This document shows positions 8,561 to 16,479 of a stretch of 37,823 nt of DNA, one piece after another. Position numbers and translations under genes: made by a program. The notes below the pieces were generated by a model. That model made no database searches. It saw nothing but the letters and a program-made list of their open reading frames with translations, and was not told the origin of the DNA. This stretch comes from Bacteroidales bacterium (GTDB lineage: Bacteria; Bacteroidota; Bacteroidia; Bacteroidales; F082): NCBI GenBank assembly GCA_030683155.1, contig JAUXMV010000041.1, positions 1-37,823 on the forward strand, given 5' to 3'. Within the stretch, counting starts at the first letter, position 1. Each line of letters opens with the position of its first letter.

Positions 8561-9309
8561 CTAACAACAATATTTTTTGTTTTCAAATAGCTTTTTAAGT
8601 CCGGAATAGCGATCAATCCATAATGAAACACTGACGCAGCGAGGGCTGCATCAGCATTTCCCAATAAAAATGCATCAGCAAAATGCTGCATATCTCCTGC
8701 ACCTCCGGAAGCAATTACAGGAATATTTATTAGTTCTGAAAGGGTTTTTAAGGCATCATTTGCAAATCCTGATTTTGTTCCGTCGTGATTCATCGATGTA
8801 AATAAAATTTCACCTGCACCAAGGTTTTCAGCCTCTTTTGCCCATTGAAACAACTCTTTTCCTGCCGGAATCCTGCCTCCATTTAAAAATACTTCCCAAC
8901 GATTGTCCTGCAAACGTGCATCAATTGCAACAACAACACATTGAGAACCAAATCGATCAGCAATTTCCCCAATCAGTGAAGGTCGTAAAATGGCGGCAGA
9001 ATTCAAACTTACTTTATCCGCTCCGGCTTTCAGAAGTGCAGCAGCATCTTCTACAGAAGATATGCCTCCACCAACGGTAAAAGGAATATTTATCTCTTTG
9101 GCCACTTTCATCACAAGCGCAGTAATGGTGCTGCGCTTTTCATGGCTTGCAGTGATATCAAGAAACAACAACTCATCAGCTCCCGATCCAGCATATTGCG
9201 CAGCGAGTTCGACAGGATTGCCTGCATCAATAATATTGACAAAATTTACCCCTTTTACCGTCCTTCCATCCTTTACATCGAGGCACGGAATGATTCGTTT
9301 AGCGAGCAT
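8557..9309 (-). CDS. hisF: Imidazole glycerol phosphate synthase, cyclase subunit
   Basis: TIM-barrel subunit that uses ammonia from HisH to convert PRFAR to imidazole glycerol phosphate and AICAR. The N-terminal catalytic Asp is in [11 protein letters not shown], and the second catalytic Asp is in the [12 protein letters not shown] loop. The phosphate-binding VGGGI and ASGGAG loops are present. The length of 250 residues is standard. Its start overlaps the end of hisA by 11 nt and its stop overlaps hisIE by 4 nt. Confidence 0.98.
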   Translation of the reverse strand: MLAKRIIPCLDVKDGRTVKGVNFVNIIDAGNPVELAAQYAGSGADELLFLDITASHEKRSTITALVMKVAKEINIPFTVGGGISSVEDAAALLKAGADKVSLNSAAILRPSLIGEIADRFGSQCVVVAIDARLQDNRWEVFLNGGRIPAGKELFQWAKEAENLGAGEILFTSMNHDGTKSGFANDALKTLSELINIPVIASGGAGDMQHFADAFLLGNADAALAASVFHYGLIAIPDLKSYLKTKNIVVR

Positions 9310-10033
9310 AAAATCTGTTTAATTCCTGTATATCTTTCAAAAGAATCTTTTCTTCATAAATTGCTTTTCCAAAAACAACAGACTGAATACCAGCTTTATC
9401 AAGCGTGATAATATCGTTCATGCTGCCAACACCACCACTTGCGATTATTTCCAGATCAGGCCAGTTTTGTTGTAAATTGCTATACAATTCTGCTGCCGGA
9501 CCTGTAAGCATTCCATCACGAGAAATATCAGTCACCAGAACTTTTTTTAATCCGTAGGGTACAAAATCTTCGATGAGCTTTTCTATTTCGAGATCAGAAC
9601 TTTCTGCCCATCCTGAAATCATCACTTTTCCATTCAGTACATCTGCCGCCAAAATGATGCGCTCCCCACCAAAATTTCGCAAACATTCGCGCAACATTTC
9701 AGGATTACGAATTGCAGCAGTCCCAATAACGGCGGCATAAATTCCTGCTTTGAGCGCATTTTCAACAAGTTCAGCTGATTTCATTCCTCCACCAGACTGT
9801 ACTTCCAGACCTGTCTGAGCAGCTATATGGCCAATCAGGATTGATTGCTGCGGACTACCTGCTTTGGCACCATCAAGATCAATGATGTGAATACGCGTAC
9901 AACCTGCATCAGCATAAGCTTTTGCCATCTCTAACGGGTCATGTTCATAGATTTTTTTATCTTCAAAACGACCTTGTAAAAGACGCACACATTTACCATT
10001 CATGAGATCAATTGCCGGAATTATTTGTATCAT
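9299..10033 (-). CDS. hisA: ProFAR isomerase
   Basis: 1-(5-phosphoribosyl)-5-[(5-phosphoribosylamino)methylideneamino]imidazole-4-carboxamide isomerase, a TIM-barrel paralogue of HisF that performs the Amadori rearrangement before HisHF. The catalytic Asp residues are in [15 protein letters not shown] and in [12 protein letters not shown]; the phosphate loops SGGGM and ASGGVG are present. It has 244 residues. The ATG overlaps the hisH stop by 4 nt. Confidence 0.97.
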   Translation of the reverse strand: MIQIIPAIDLMNGKCVRLLQGRFEDKKIYEHDPLEMAKAYADAGCTRIHIIDLDGAKAGSPQQSILIGHIAAQTGLEVQSGGGMKSAELVENALKAGIYAAVIGTAAIRNPEMLRECLRNFGGERIILAADVLNGKVMISGWAESSDLEIEKLIEDFVPYGLKKVLVTDISRDGMLTGPAAELYSNLQQNWPDLEIIASGGVGSMNDIITLDKAGIQSVVFGKAIYEEKILLKDIQELNRFYAR

Positions 10034-10614
10034 ATTCTTAGAAATTTTTTTAAAAACTGCTCACCCGAATCTCCACTTTTTTCAGGATGAAACTGGCAAC
10101 CAACGAAATTATCTTTTTTCAGCACAGCAGATATTGGATTGATATACTCTGTTCTTCCAATTGTTTGGGAAGTTATTTCAGCATAAAAGCCATGCACAAA
10201 ATAAAACCAGTCTGCAACAGGCATTTCAGCACCAAAAGCCGGACTGTTCCATTCAACCATGTTCCAGCCCATATGAGGGACTTTTAACAAAGGCTCAAAT
10301 TTTTTCACATTGGCATCAAAAATACCCAGACCCTGCTCATCTCCTTCATCTGTTGCCTTACACATCAGTTGCATTCCAAGACAAATACCCAATACAGGCT
10401 GTTTCAAGGCTGGAATTACCAATTCAAGTCCATATTGTTTAAGCTGCTTCATGGCATAGGAAGCGTGGCCAACACCCGGAAAAATGACCTTGTCGCCACC
10501 AATAATTGTTTCTTTTTCGTTTGAAAGGATTATTTCTGTCACACCAATGCGTTCGAGGGCAAATGTAAGACTGGCAATATTTCCGGCTCCATAATCAATA
10601 ATGACAACTTTCAT
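10030..10614 (-). CDS. hisH: Imidazole glycerol phosphate synthase, glutaminase subunit
   Basis: Class I glutamine amidotransferase that feeds ammonia to HisF. The catalytic triad is visible: nucleophile Cys78 in GICLGMQ and His176/Glu178 in FHPEKSG. The oxyanion segment PGVGH is at about 46-50. It has 194 residues, the normal size. Its start codon directly follows the hisB stop, with no intervening base, and its stop overlaps hisA by 4 nt. Confidence 0.97.
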   Translation of the reverse strand: MKVVIIDYGAGNIASLTFALERIGVTEIILSNEKETIIGGDKVIFPGVGHASYAMKQLKQYGLELVIPALKQPVLGICLGMQLMCKATDEGDEQGLGIFDANVKKFEPLLKVPHMGWNMVEWNSPAFGAEMPVADWFYFVHGFYAEITSQTIGRTEYINPISAVLKKDNFVGCQFHPEKSGDSGEQFLKKFLRI

Positions 10615-11727
10615 TTATAAGACTCCTTTCGTGCTGGGCAGCACATCCGAATTACTATCGCGTTCGACTGCCATTCTCAACGTCCTTGCAAATGCCTTAT
10701 AAACAGCTTCAATTGTATGATGAGCATCATTTCCTTTTGCTGTAATGTGAAGATTACATGCTGACGCGTCACAAAATGAACGGAAAAAATGTTCAAAAAG
10801 CCCGACAGGAATCCCCCCTGGCTTCCTGTCGGCACTTTTGAACTTCCATTTAAAAAACGGCCTTCCGCCAAAATCAATAAGTACTTTGGCATTCGCATCA
10901 TCCATTGGGAGACTGAAGCCATAACGCTGAATACCAGTCTTTTTACCGATTGCACTCTTAAAAGCTTCTCCAAGAGCCAAACCTGTATCTTCAATGGTAT
11001 GATGTTCATCTATATGAAGATCACCTTTTGCCTGAAGAAAAAGGTCAAAGCCACCATGACGGGAAATTTGTTCCAGCATATGATCAAAAAAACCAATGCC
11101 GGTATTGATTTCAGACAAACCCTGCCCGTCAATATTGAGTTTGACGCTTATATTTGTTTCATTGGTTTTTCTGATAACTTTTCCGAATCGGTTGACTTTT
11201 TTTAAAAAGAGATAAATATCTTTCCAGGAAATAGTCTGAAGCGGTGTAACTTTTGCCAAATCCTCTGACAACAGTTCCTTTGTGTTAAAAAAGATTGCTT
11301 TTGACCCGAGATTCTTGGCCAGTTGAACATCTGTTAATCTGTCGCCAATCACAAATGAATTTTCAAGATCGTAACCATTTCTAAGATACTTTGAAAGCAT
11401 TCCAATTCCAGGTTTTCTTGTTGGAAGGTTTTGGTGCTCAAATGAACGGTCGATCATGATATCTTCAAACACTATGCCCTCATTGGAAAAGATTGTTAAC
11501 ATCTTGTTATGCACAGGCCAGAAAGTTTCTTCAGGATAGGAGCTCGTTCCAAGACCATCCTGATTGGTTACAATAACGAGTAGATAATCCATTTCTTCAG
11601 CAATACGTCCAAGATTTCTGATTACTCCGGGAATGAACTCAAATTTCTCATAACTATCTACCTGCCAGTCGATTTCCGGCTCATGTATCAATGTACCATC
11701 TCTGTCGATAATGAGTATCTTTTTCAT
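10615..11727 (-). CDS. hisB: Bifunctional histidinol-phosphatase / imidazoleglycerol-phosphate dehydratase
   Basis: Two-domain enzyme for two separate pathway steps. Residues 1-about 165 are a HAD-type histidinol-phosphate phosphatase with the DxDxT-like motif in LIIDRDGTLI. Residues about 175-370 are the IGP dehydratase with duplicated metal-binding HHTIEDTG and DAHHTIEA motifs. I place the start at 11727 (MKKILIIDRDGT), which overlaps the hisC stop as ATGA; an upstream in-frame ATG at 11799 would add 24 residues lying inside hisC and unlike the family. The length of 370 residues matches bifunctional HisB of enterobacteria and Bacteroidota. Confidence 0.96.
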   Translation of the reverse strand: MKKILIIDRDGTLIHEPEIDWQVDSYEKFEFIPGVIRNLGRIAEEMDYLLVIVTNQDGLGTSSYPEETFWPVHNKMLTIFSNEGIVFEDIMIDRSFEHQNLPTRKPGIGMLSKYLRNGYDLENSFVIGDRLTDVQLAKNLGSKAIFFNTKELLSEDLAKVTPLQTISWKDIYLFLKKVNRFGKVIRKTNETNISVKLNIDGQGLSEINTGIGFFDHMLEQISRHGGFDLFLQAKGDLHIDEHHTIEDTGLALGEAFKSAIGKKTGIQRYGFSLPMDDANAKVLIDFGGRPFFKWKFKSADRKPGGIPVGLFEHFFRSFCDASACNLHITAKGNDAHHTIEAVYKAFARTLRMAVERDSNSDVLPSTKGVL

Positions 11728-12758
11728 AAATTGTATTGCCTTAATGTTTTCATTAAAAGTTTGTTTTGATGCGCATTTCCAACTGTGATGCGCAAACAAT
11801 TTTCAAGCAATGGCTGATTGGACCGGTTGCGAACAATGATGCCTTTTTGAGCAAGGAAATTATACAAGTGATTGGAGTCAGTGACTTTTATCAAAATAAA
11901 ATTTGCTTCTGAAGGAAATACTTTCATTACAAAAGGTAATTTTTCGAAAGATTTCATCAACTTTTGCCTTTGCCTAATAATGCTTTTTATCTGAACAGAT
12001 AAAGTTTCTTTTTGTTTCAGGCGCTTCATTGCAGCCTCAATACTTAAAGCGTTCAGGTTGTATGGAAGTTTAATACGATCAAGCACTTCAATCACATCTT
12101 TGTGTGCAAACGCCATCCCTACCCTTGCGGCGGCAAGTCCAAGGGCTTTGGAAAAAGTTTGCAATACAACCAATCGGGGAAATTTTTTCAGAAGCGTCAA
12201 ATTTGAATCCCCTCCCGAAAAATCAGCATAAGCTTCGTCAACAACCACCAATCCGGAAAATACCTGAAGGATTTTTTCTAGAATATCATTTTTAATCAGA
12301 TTTCCGGTAGGGTTGTTAGGGGAACATAAAAAAAGGATTTTATATTGCTTCGATCTTTGAAGCAGTTTTTCATAATCAGGCTGAAAATCAGCCCCTAAAA
12401 GAAGTTCGTCTACACCAATTCCATGTGTATTTGCAGCCACTGCATACATGCCATAGGTTGGAGGCATAATCAGAATGGCATCTTTACCGGGTTCACAAAA
12501 AGCCCTTAAGAGCAGGTCAATGGCTTCATCACTGCCGTTTCCGGTAAAAACATTTTCAGGATTTACGCCTTTCCAAACAGCAACAGCTTTTCGCAGAACT
12601 GTCTGTTTTGGATCGGGATACCTGTTAAGCTTTAGATTATAAGGGCTTTCGTTGGCATCAAGAAACAATTTGGCTTCACCGGCATATTCATCTCTGGCTG
12701 TTGCATATGGCATCAGTTGAAGCAAGTGCGGTCGGATCAAAGATGTTATTTCAGTCAT
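11724..12758 (-). CDS. hisC: Histidinol-phosphate aminotransferase
   Basis: PLP-dependent fold type I aminotransferase that converts imidazole acetol phosphate to histidinol phosphate. The Schiff-base Lys204 is in TFSKALG, the cofactor-binding SPNNPTG motif is at 146-152, the DEAY motif at 174-177, and the C-terminal arginine region is in NCLRITVG. It has 344 residues, normal for the family. It overlaps hisD and hisB by 4 nt at either end (ATGA junctions). Confidence 0.97.
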   Translation of the reverse strand: MTEITSLIRPHLLQLMPYATARDEYAGEAKLFLDANESPYNLKLNRYPDPKQTVLRKAVAVWKGVNPENVFTGNGSDEAIDLLLRAFCEPGKDAILIMPPTYGMYAVAANTHGIGVDELLLGADFQPDYEKLLQRSKQYKILFLCSPNNPTGNLIKNDILEKILQVFSGLVVVDEAYADFSGGDSNLTLLKKFPRLVVLQTFSKALGLAAARVGMAFAHKDVIEVLDRIKLPYNLNALSIEAAMKRLKQKETLSVQIKSIIRQRQKLMKSFEKLPFVMKVFPSEANFILIKVTDSNHLYNFLAQKGIIVRNRSNQPLLENCLRITVGNAHQNKLLMKTLRQYNL

Positions 12759-14047
12759 GGTTTATTCAATTTAGCAAGTCGGATTGACACAGCATATTTA
12801 TGTGCTTCAAGTTGCTCAGCCTCAGCCATTAGTTCTATTACATTTCCAATGTTTTTCAGGCCTTGGGCGCTTAGTTGCTGAAAACTGATTGACTTTAAAA
12901 AGCTTTCGGTTGTAACTCCGCTGTATGCACGTGCAAATCCGTTGGTAGGCAAAGTGTGATTTGTTCCTGAGGCATAATCACCGGCACTTTCAGGACTGTA
13001 ATGTCCAATAAAGACAGATCCGGCATTTTTTACTTTCAAGGCTAAATCTTCGGCTTTGTCGCTAGCCAAAATAAGATGCTCCGGTGCATAAATGTTAGAA
13101 AACTGCATGGCTTCGTCAAGATTATGAAGCAAAATGGTCAGACTGTTTTGAAGGGCTTTGGCAGCCACGGCAGCACGGGGTAGCAGTTCAAGTTGTTTCA
13201 TTATTGCCTTATTCACATTATCGACCATTTTCATGGAAGTTGTAAGCAAAATAACCTGACTATCAGCTCCATGTTCAGCTTGTGAAAGCAAGTCTGCCGC
13301 CACAAATTCGGGATCGGCTGTCTCATCAGCTATAACGAGCACCTCCGATGGACCGGCAGGAAGGTCAATCGCGCAGTATGACCGCGCTGCAAATTGCTTT
13401 GCGGAGGTGACATATTGGTTGCCCGGACCGAATATTTTATCCACTTTTGGGATACTCTCAGTCCCTATCGCCATCGCAGCAATAGCCTGAGCTCCACCTA
13501 CAGCAAAAATTTTTGTAACGCCAACAAGCTTTGCAGTAAATAGCACGGCCTCATTCACTTTACCATCCGGTCCTGCCGGGGTGCATAAAACTAAATCCTC
13601 GCACCCAGCTATTATTGCCGGAATAGCAAGCATGAGTACGGTAGAAAAAAGCGGTGCTGAACCACCCGGAATATACAATCCAACCTTTTCAATGGGCAAT
13701 TTACGTTGCCAGCATTGAACGCCATTGGTTGTTTCAATCATTTCGGTTCCTTTGTTAAAAACGGAATGAAAAGTGCGGATGTTAGCGGCAGCATCTGCAA
13801 TTGCTTGTTTTAATTCATCCGACATGCCCGCACCAGCAGCATGGATTTCGTCAGAAGAAACTAAAAACGAATCCGTTTCCCTTTTTTCAAATATTTTCGT
13901 AAAGTTTTTAAGTGCTTTATCTCCAAAAAGTTCAACCTGATCAAATATTTCGTTCATCAGCTGATCTAATTCCCCTGTGTTCAATGCAGGCCGACGGCAT
14001 AAGTCTTTCCATGCTGCAGTGTCAGGATAATAAATGGTTTTCAACAT
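12755..14047 (-). CDS. hisD: Histidinol dehydrogenase
   Basis: Zinc-dependent NAD+ enzyme for the last two oxidations from histidinol to histidine. Recognisable blocks include GGAQAIAAMAIGTE, the FGPGNQYVTSAK loop, PAGPSEVLVIADE, NIYAPEHL and SAGDYASGTNHTLPT, which carry zinc and substrate ligands. It has 430 residues, full length. The start is 46 nt after the hisG stop, the only non-overlapping junction in the operon other than the directly abutting hisB-hisH pair. Confidence 0.98.
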   Translation of the reverse strand: MLKTIYYPDTAAWKDLCRRPALNTGELDQLMNEIFDQVELFGDKALKNFTKIFEKRETDSFLVSSDEIHAAGAGMSDELKQAIADAAANIRTFHSVFNKGTEMIETTNGVQCWQRKLPIEKVGLYIPGGSAPLFSTVLMLAIPAIIAGCEDLVLCTPAGPDGKVNEAVLFTAKLVGVTKIFAVGGAQAIAAMAIGTESIPKVDKIFGPGNQYVTSAKQFAARSYCAIDLPAGPSEVLVIADETADPEFVAADLLSQAEHGADSQVILLTTSMKMVDNVNKAIMKQLELLPRAAVAAKALQNSLTILLHNLDEAMQFSNIYAPEHLILASDKAEDLALKVKNAGSVFIGHYSPESAGDYASGTNHTLPTNGFARAYSGVTTESFLKSISFQQLSAQGLKNIGNVIELMAEAEQLEAHKYAVSIRLAKLNKP

Positions 14048-14093
14048 AGATTTATATTTTTACAGCTCCATTTTAACCGATGGTTCAATTTGT

Positions 14094-14954
14094 TTAGTAA
14101 ATCATTTTTTCAATTGGTATGATCAATATTCCCTCTGCACCATTGGCTTTCAGTGCGTCAATAATATTCCAGAAATCATCCTCGTGCACAACAGAGTGTA
14201 CCGAAACCCAGCCTTTTTCGACCAATGGGAGTACAGAAGGGCTTTTCATCCCCGGTAGTATCTTTTTTATTGAATCCAGCTTGTCTTCAGGACAATTTAG
14301 AAGCACATACTTATAGCTTCTTGCGTTCAATACTGATTGAATTCTGAAATGAAGACTACTTCTTAAAGCTTCTATCTCAGGTATTAAGTTCTTATTGCTA
14401 ATCAAAATAGCTTCTGATTTCAATAAAACCTCAACCTCTTTCAAGCCATTGCTGAAAAGTGTATTTCCAGAACTCACCAGATCACATATTGCATCTGCAA
14501 GGCCAATTGCCGGAGCAATCTCAACGGAGCCGTTGATCAAATGCAATTCTGCATTAATTCCCTTCTCCGAAAGATATTGGTTTATTGCAACAGGATATGA
14601 AGTCGCAATTCTTTTTCCATTCAACCAATCAGCGCCGGTATAATCAACCTCCTTTGGCACAGCAAGTGAAAGACGACAACGTGCAAATCCAAGTTTCTGA
14701 ACGATTTCTACATCAGACTGTGCCTCCAAAAGCACGTTTTCGCCAATGATACCCAAATGCACAACACCATCTTCCACATATTGCGGGATATCAGAGTTTC
14801 TTAGAAAAAGCACCTCAAGCGGAAAACCAAAAGCGGTAGATTTAAGTTTATCTCCGCCATTTTCGACCTTAATGCCACAATCTTTGAGTAACTTAAGCGA
14901 GTCTTCGTTAAGACGACCGGATTTTTGAACAGCAATTTTTAGTTTTTGAGTCAT
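14094..14954 (-). CDS. hisG: ATP phosphoribosyltransferase, long form
   Basis: First committed enzyme of histidine synthesis, condensing ATP with PRPP. At 286 residues it is the long (HisGL) form, whose C-terminal domain (about 215-286) is a PII-like regulatory module that binds histidine and allows feedback inhibition without HisZ. The catalytic part includes KIAVQKSGRLNEDS at the start and the GIIGENVL and SGNTLFSNGLKEVE blocks, the latter resembling the PRPP site. It is the first structural gene; its ATG follows the attenuator terminator by only about 11 nt. Confidence 0.97.
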   Translation of the reverse strand: MTQKLKIAVQKSGRLNEDSLKLLKDCGIKVENGGDKLKSTAFGFPLEVLFLRNSDIPQYVEDGVVHLGIIGENVLLEAQSDVEIVQKLGFARCRLSLAVPKEVDYTGADWLNGKRIATSYPVAINQYLSEKGINAELHLINGSVEIAPAIGLADAICDLVSSGNTLFSNGLKEVEVLLKSEAILISNKNLIPEIEALRSSLHFRIQSVLNARSYKYVLLNCPEDKLDSIKKILPGMKSPSVLPLVEKGWVSVHSVVHEDDFWNIIDALKANGAEGILIIPIEKMIY

Positions 14955-14965
14955 AACTTTAAATT

Positions 14966-15000
14966 AAAAAAAATCCCGCCTGATTTTTCATCAGGCGGGA
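14966..15000 (-). terminator. Attenuator terminator in the his leader
   Basis: On the minus strand TCCCGCCTGA pairs with TCAGGCGGGA (arms 15000-14991 and 14983-14974; one more pair closes the loop), followed by eight T residues (14973-14966). It lies 30 nt after the leader-peptide stop and just before hisG, so it can stop transcription before the structural genes. A leader segment at 15063-15057 (UCAGGUG) could pair with CGCCUGA of its 5' arm and act as antiterminator. Confidence 0.88.
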
Positions 15001-15030
15001 CATTCATGGTTTTGTAAATTTCTTTTGTTT

Positions 15031-15108
15031 TCAGAACATACAATACAACAAGCAATCACCTGACAGGATATTAAAATGATGATGCCTATGATGTAGTGTT
15101 GAAAACAT
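15031..15108 (-). CDS. hisL: Histidine operon leader peptide
   Basis: A 25-codon ORF starting ATG at 15108 and ending TGA at 15031. Residues 6-11 are His-His-Arg-His-His-His, all His codons being CAT. It is preceded by a promoter about 17 nt from the ATG and followed by an intrinsic terminator 30 nt past its stop. In the classic attenuation model, scarce charged tRNA-His stalls the ribosome on these codons and lets the antiterminator form, so hisG and the rest are transcribed. The arrangement is analogous to enterobacterial hisL, but the rest of the peptide shows no resemblance. The peptide itself needs no function. Confidence 0.85.
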   Translation of the reverse strand: MFSTLHHRHHHFNILSGDCLLYCMF

Positions 15109-15130
15109 AATTTCTTTTTGTTTGAGGCGG

Positions 15131-15161
15131 CTAAATTACCAATTAATGCTACATTAACAAG
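15131..15161 (-). promoter_or_regulatory. Promoter of the his operon
   Basis: On the minus strand CTTG (15161-15158), an exact 19-nt spacer and TAATTTAG (15138-15131) match the Bacteroidota consensus TTTG-N19-TAnnTTTG with one mismatch per box. Transcription should begin near 15125, about 17 nt before the leader-peptide ATG. Confidence 0.65.
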
Positions 15162-15181
15162 AAAGTTTGAAGAAAGTTCAT

Positions 15182-15209
15182 AAAAAAAAGCAGCAAAAAG
15201 TGCTGCTTT
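15182..15209 (-). terminator. Terminator of the uppS-bamA-ompH-ompH cluster
   Basis: Minus strand AAAGCAGCA, loop CTTTT, TGCTGCTTT, followed by further T residues (total run of eight). It is 24 nt after the stop of the second ompH gene and isolates it from the his promoter just downstream. Confidence 0.85.
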
Positions 15210-15232
15210 AATATTATTGATCTCAAATTCAA

Positions 15233-15748
15233 CTATTTAAGATTTAGCTTAGTCTTTACAAGTTTGGTAACGTCATCGGCATTGGCACCAACATGCAGCA
15301 AAACGCCAGTAGCAGCATCGATAATGTAGGTATAATTATTTTCTTTGCCCACATCTTCGATCGCTTTTTTCACTTTATCGATAAGTGGAGTAAGCAGCTC
15401 AACACGTTTTTCACCAAATTCGACGTCAGCATTTTGTTGAAAATCCTGAATTCTAGTCTGAAGATCAGTGATTTCCTTCTCCTTTGATTGACGAATCAAA
15501 TTTGACATTGTAGCCACATTGTTTTGATAATCGGCAACCTTTGTTTGATATTCGCCCATCATAAGCCTTAATTCAGCTTCAAGCTGCTTTTCAAAATCTT
15601 TGAGATTATTTTCTATTACAGTCCTTTCGGGCATCATATTCATGATTTCATTTGAATCAATATGACCGATTTTTAGCGATTGTGCCTGAACTGAACCGGC
15701 AAAAACAATCAAGGCAAGGAGGAGGAATGTTCGGGTTAATGTTTTCAT
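15233..15748 (-). CDS. OmpH/Skp family periplasmic chaperone (second copy)
   Basis: A 171-residue protein with a signal peptide (cut near VQAQ, residue 23) and an OmpH/Skp-type body. The family forms trimers with coiled-coil tentacles that hold unfolded outer-membrane proteins in the periplasm and deliver them to BamA. The core starts with LKIGHIDSNEIMNMMPE, continues through a long charged helical segment (about 50-110) and ends with YTYIIDAATGVLLHVG, the conserved C-terminal strand region. It is the second of two tandem paralogues and has a candidate promoter of its own in the 98-nt gap, so it may be expressed both with and without its neighbour. Confidence 0.92.
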   Translation of the reverse strand: MKTLTRTFLLLALIVFAGSVQAQSLKIGHIDSNEIMNMMPERTVIENNLKDFEKQLEAELRLMMGEYQTKVADYQNNVATMSNLIRQSKEKEITDLQTRIQDFQQNADVEFGEKRVELLTPLIDKVKKAIEDVGKENNYTYIIDAATGVLLHVGANADDVTKLVKTKLNLK

Positions 15749-15781
15749 TTTCTGATTGATAAGTTATAAAATAATTTTGTG

Positions 15782-15789
15782 CAAATGTA
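15782..15789 (-). promoter_or_regulatory. Candidate -7 box before the second ompH
   Basis: The minus strand reads TACATTTG, an exact TAnnTTTG match, about 34 nt upstream of the ATG at 15748. No good -33 element is found at 19 nt, so the call rests on the -7 box alone. Confidence 0.4.
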
Positions 15790-15846
15790 GTATTTTTTTT
15801 ATTTGTGTGATGCAAAAAACTGCAAGATGAATACCATTAAGAGTCT

Positions 15847-16416
15847 TTAACGTTTTTGACGATCTTCACGACGGACAGTTTGCATAACTGATCCCACTTC
15901 ATCAAGAACTTCATCACTTAAGTCAAGTCTGGGATTGGCATAAAGCATAGATGCTCCTGAAGCTTTGTCGAAAATAAAGGCATAGTTTTTTGTTTCAGCA
16001 ATATCCTGCATGGCGTTGTAGATCTTTTCCTGAATAGGTTGCACGAGCTCACTACGTTTTTTAAAAAGATCGCCTTCCGAACCAAAATACTTCATTTGAA
16101 GATCTTTGGCTTCCTTTTCCTTTTTTAGAATATCTTCTTCTCTCTTTCGCTTCAGATCCTGCGGCAATAAAACTGCTTCTGTTTGGTATTCTCTATACAT
16201 AGCCTCGACTTTTTCAAAGATAGCTTTTACTTCTTTTTCCCATTTTTCGGAAAGTGCGTTAAGTTCATCCTGTGCGTCCTTGTATTCGGGAATATTGGTT
16301 AAAATGTAATCAGTATCAACATATCCAATACGTTGATTCTGAAGTTGGGCTTGTGCTGTAAACGCTGTTATTGTTAAAATTACAAGCGACAACATCATCA
16401 TTTTCATTGTTTTCAT
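15847..16416 (-). CDS. OmpH/Skp family periplasmic chaperone (first copy)
   Basis: A 189-residue OmpH/Skp protein directly downstream of bamA (63-nt gap). A signal peptide ends near AQAQ (residue 24). The mature part begins QRIGYVDTDYILTNIPEY, has a long Lys/Glu-rich helical region (about 45-115) and closes with YAFIFDKASGASMLYA, all typical of the family. The adjacent bamA and second copy indicate a role in outer-membrane protein folding. An uncommonly good Shine-Dalgarno sequence precedes it. The C-terminus is basic (RREDRQKR), longer than in the sister copy. Confidence 0.93.
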   Translation of the reverse strand: MKTMKMMMLSLVILTITAFTAQAQLQNQRIGYVDTDYILTNIPEYKDAQDELNALSEKWEKEVKAIFEKVEAMYREYQTEAVLLPQDLKRKREEDILKKEKEAKDLQMKYFGSEGDLFKKRSELVQPIQEKIYNAMQDIAETKNYAFIFDKASGASMLYANPRLDLSDEVLDEVGSVMQTVRREDRQKR

Positions 16417-16423
16417 TGTGTTA

Positions 16424-16429
16424 CCTCCT
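16424..16429 (-). promoter_or_regulatory. Perfect Shine-Dalgarno sequence before ompH
   Basis: The minus strand reads AGGAGG, extended by T, with a 7-nt gap to the ATG at 16416. Bacteroidota mostly do not use Shine-Dalgarno pairing, and I see no comparable site before most other genes here, so this one is exceptional and fixes the start codon. Confidence 0.75.
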
Positions 16430-16479
16430 ATTTTTTATGTTTGCAGGCTGATTATACCAAAAAACCTGCCAAAGTTTCA

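Noticed and set aside
11728-11799. Extended N-terminus of HisB
   Set aside because: The frame is open to an ATG at 11799, but those 24 codons lie inside hisC and do not resemble the family. The ATG at 11727 gives the HAD motif near residue 10 and an ATGA overlap like the neighbouring junctions.
16443-16469. Terminator hairpin between bamA and ompH
   Set aside because: GCAGG and CCTGC can pair, but the stem is only 5 bp with a long loop and no T-tract at the right place. The spacing and the strong Shine-Dalgarno site favour co-transcription.
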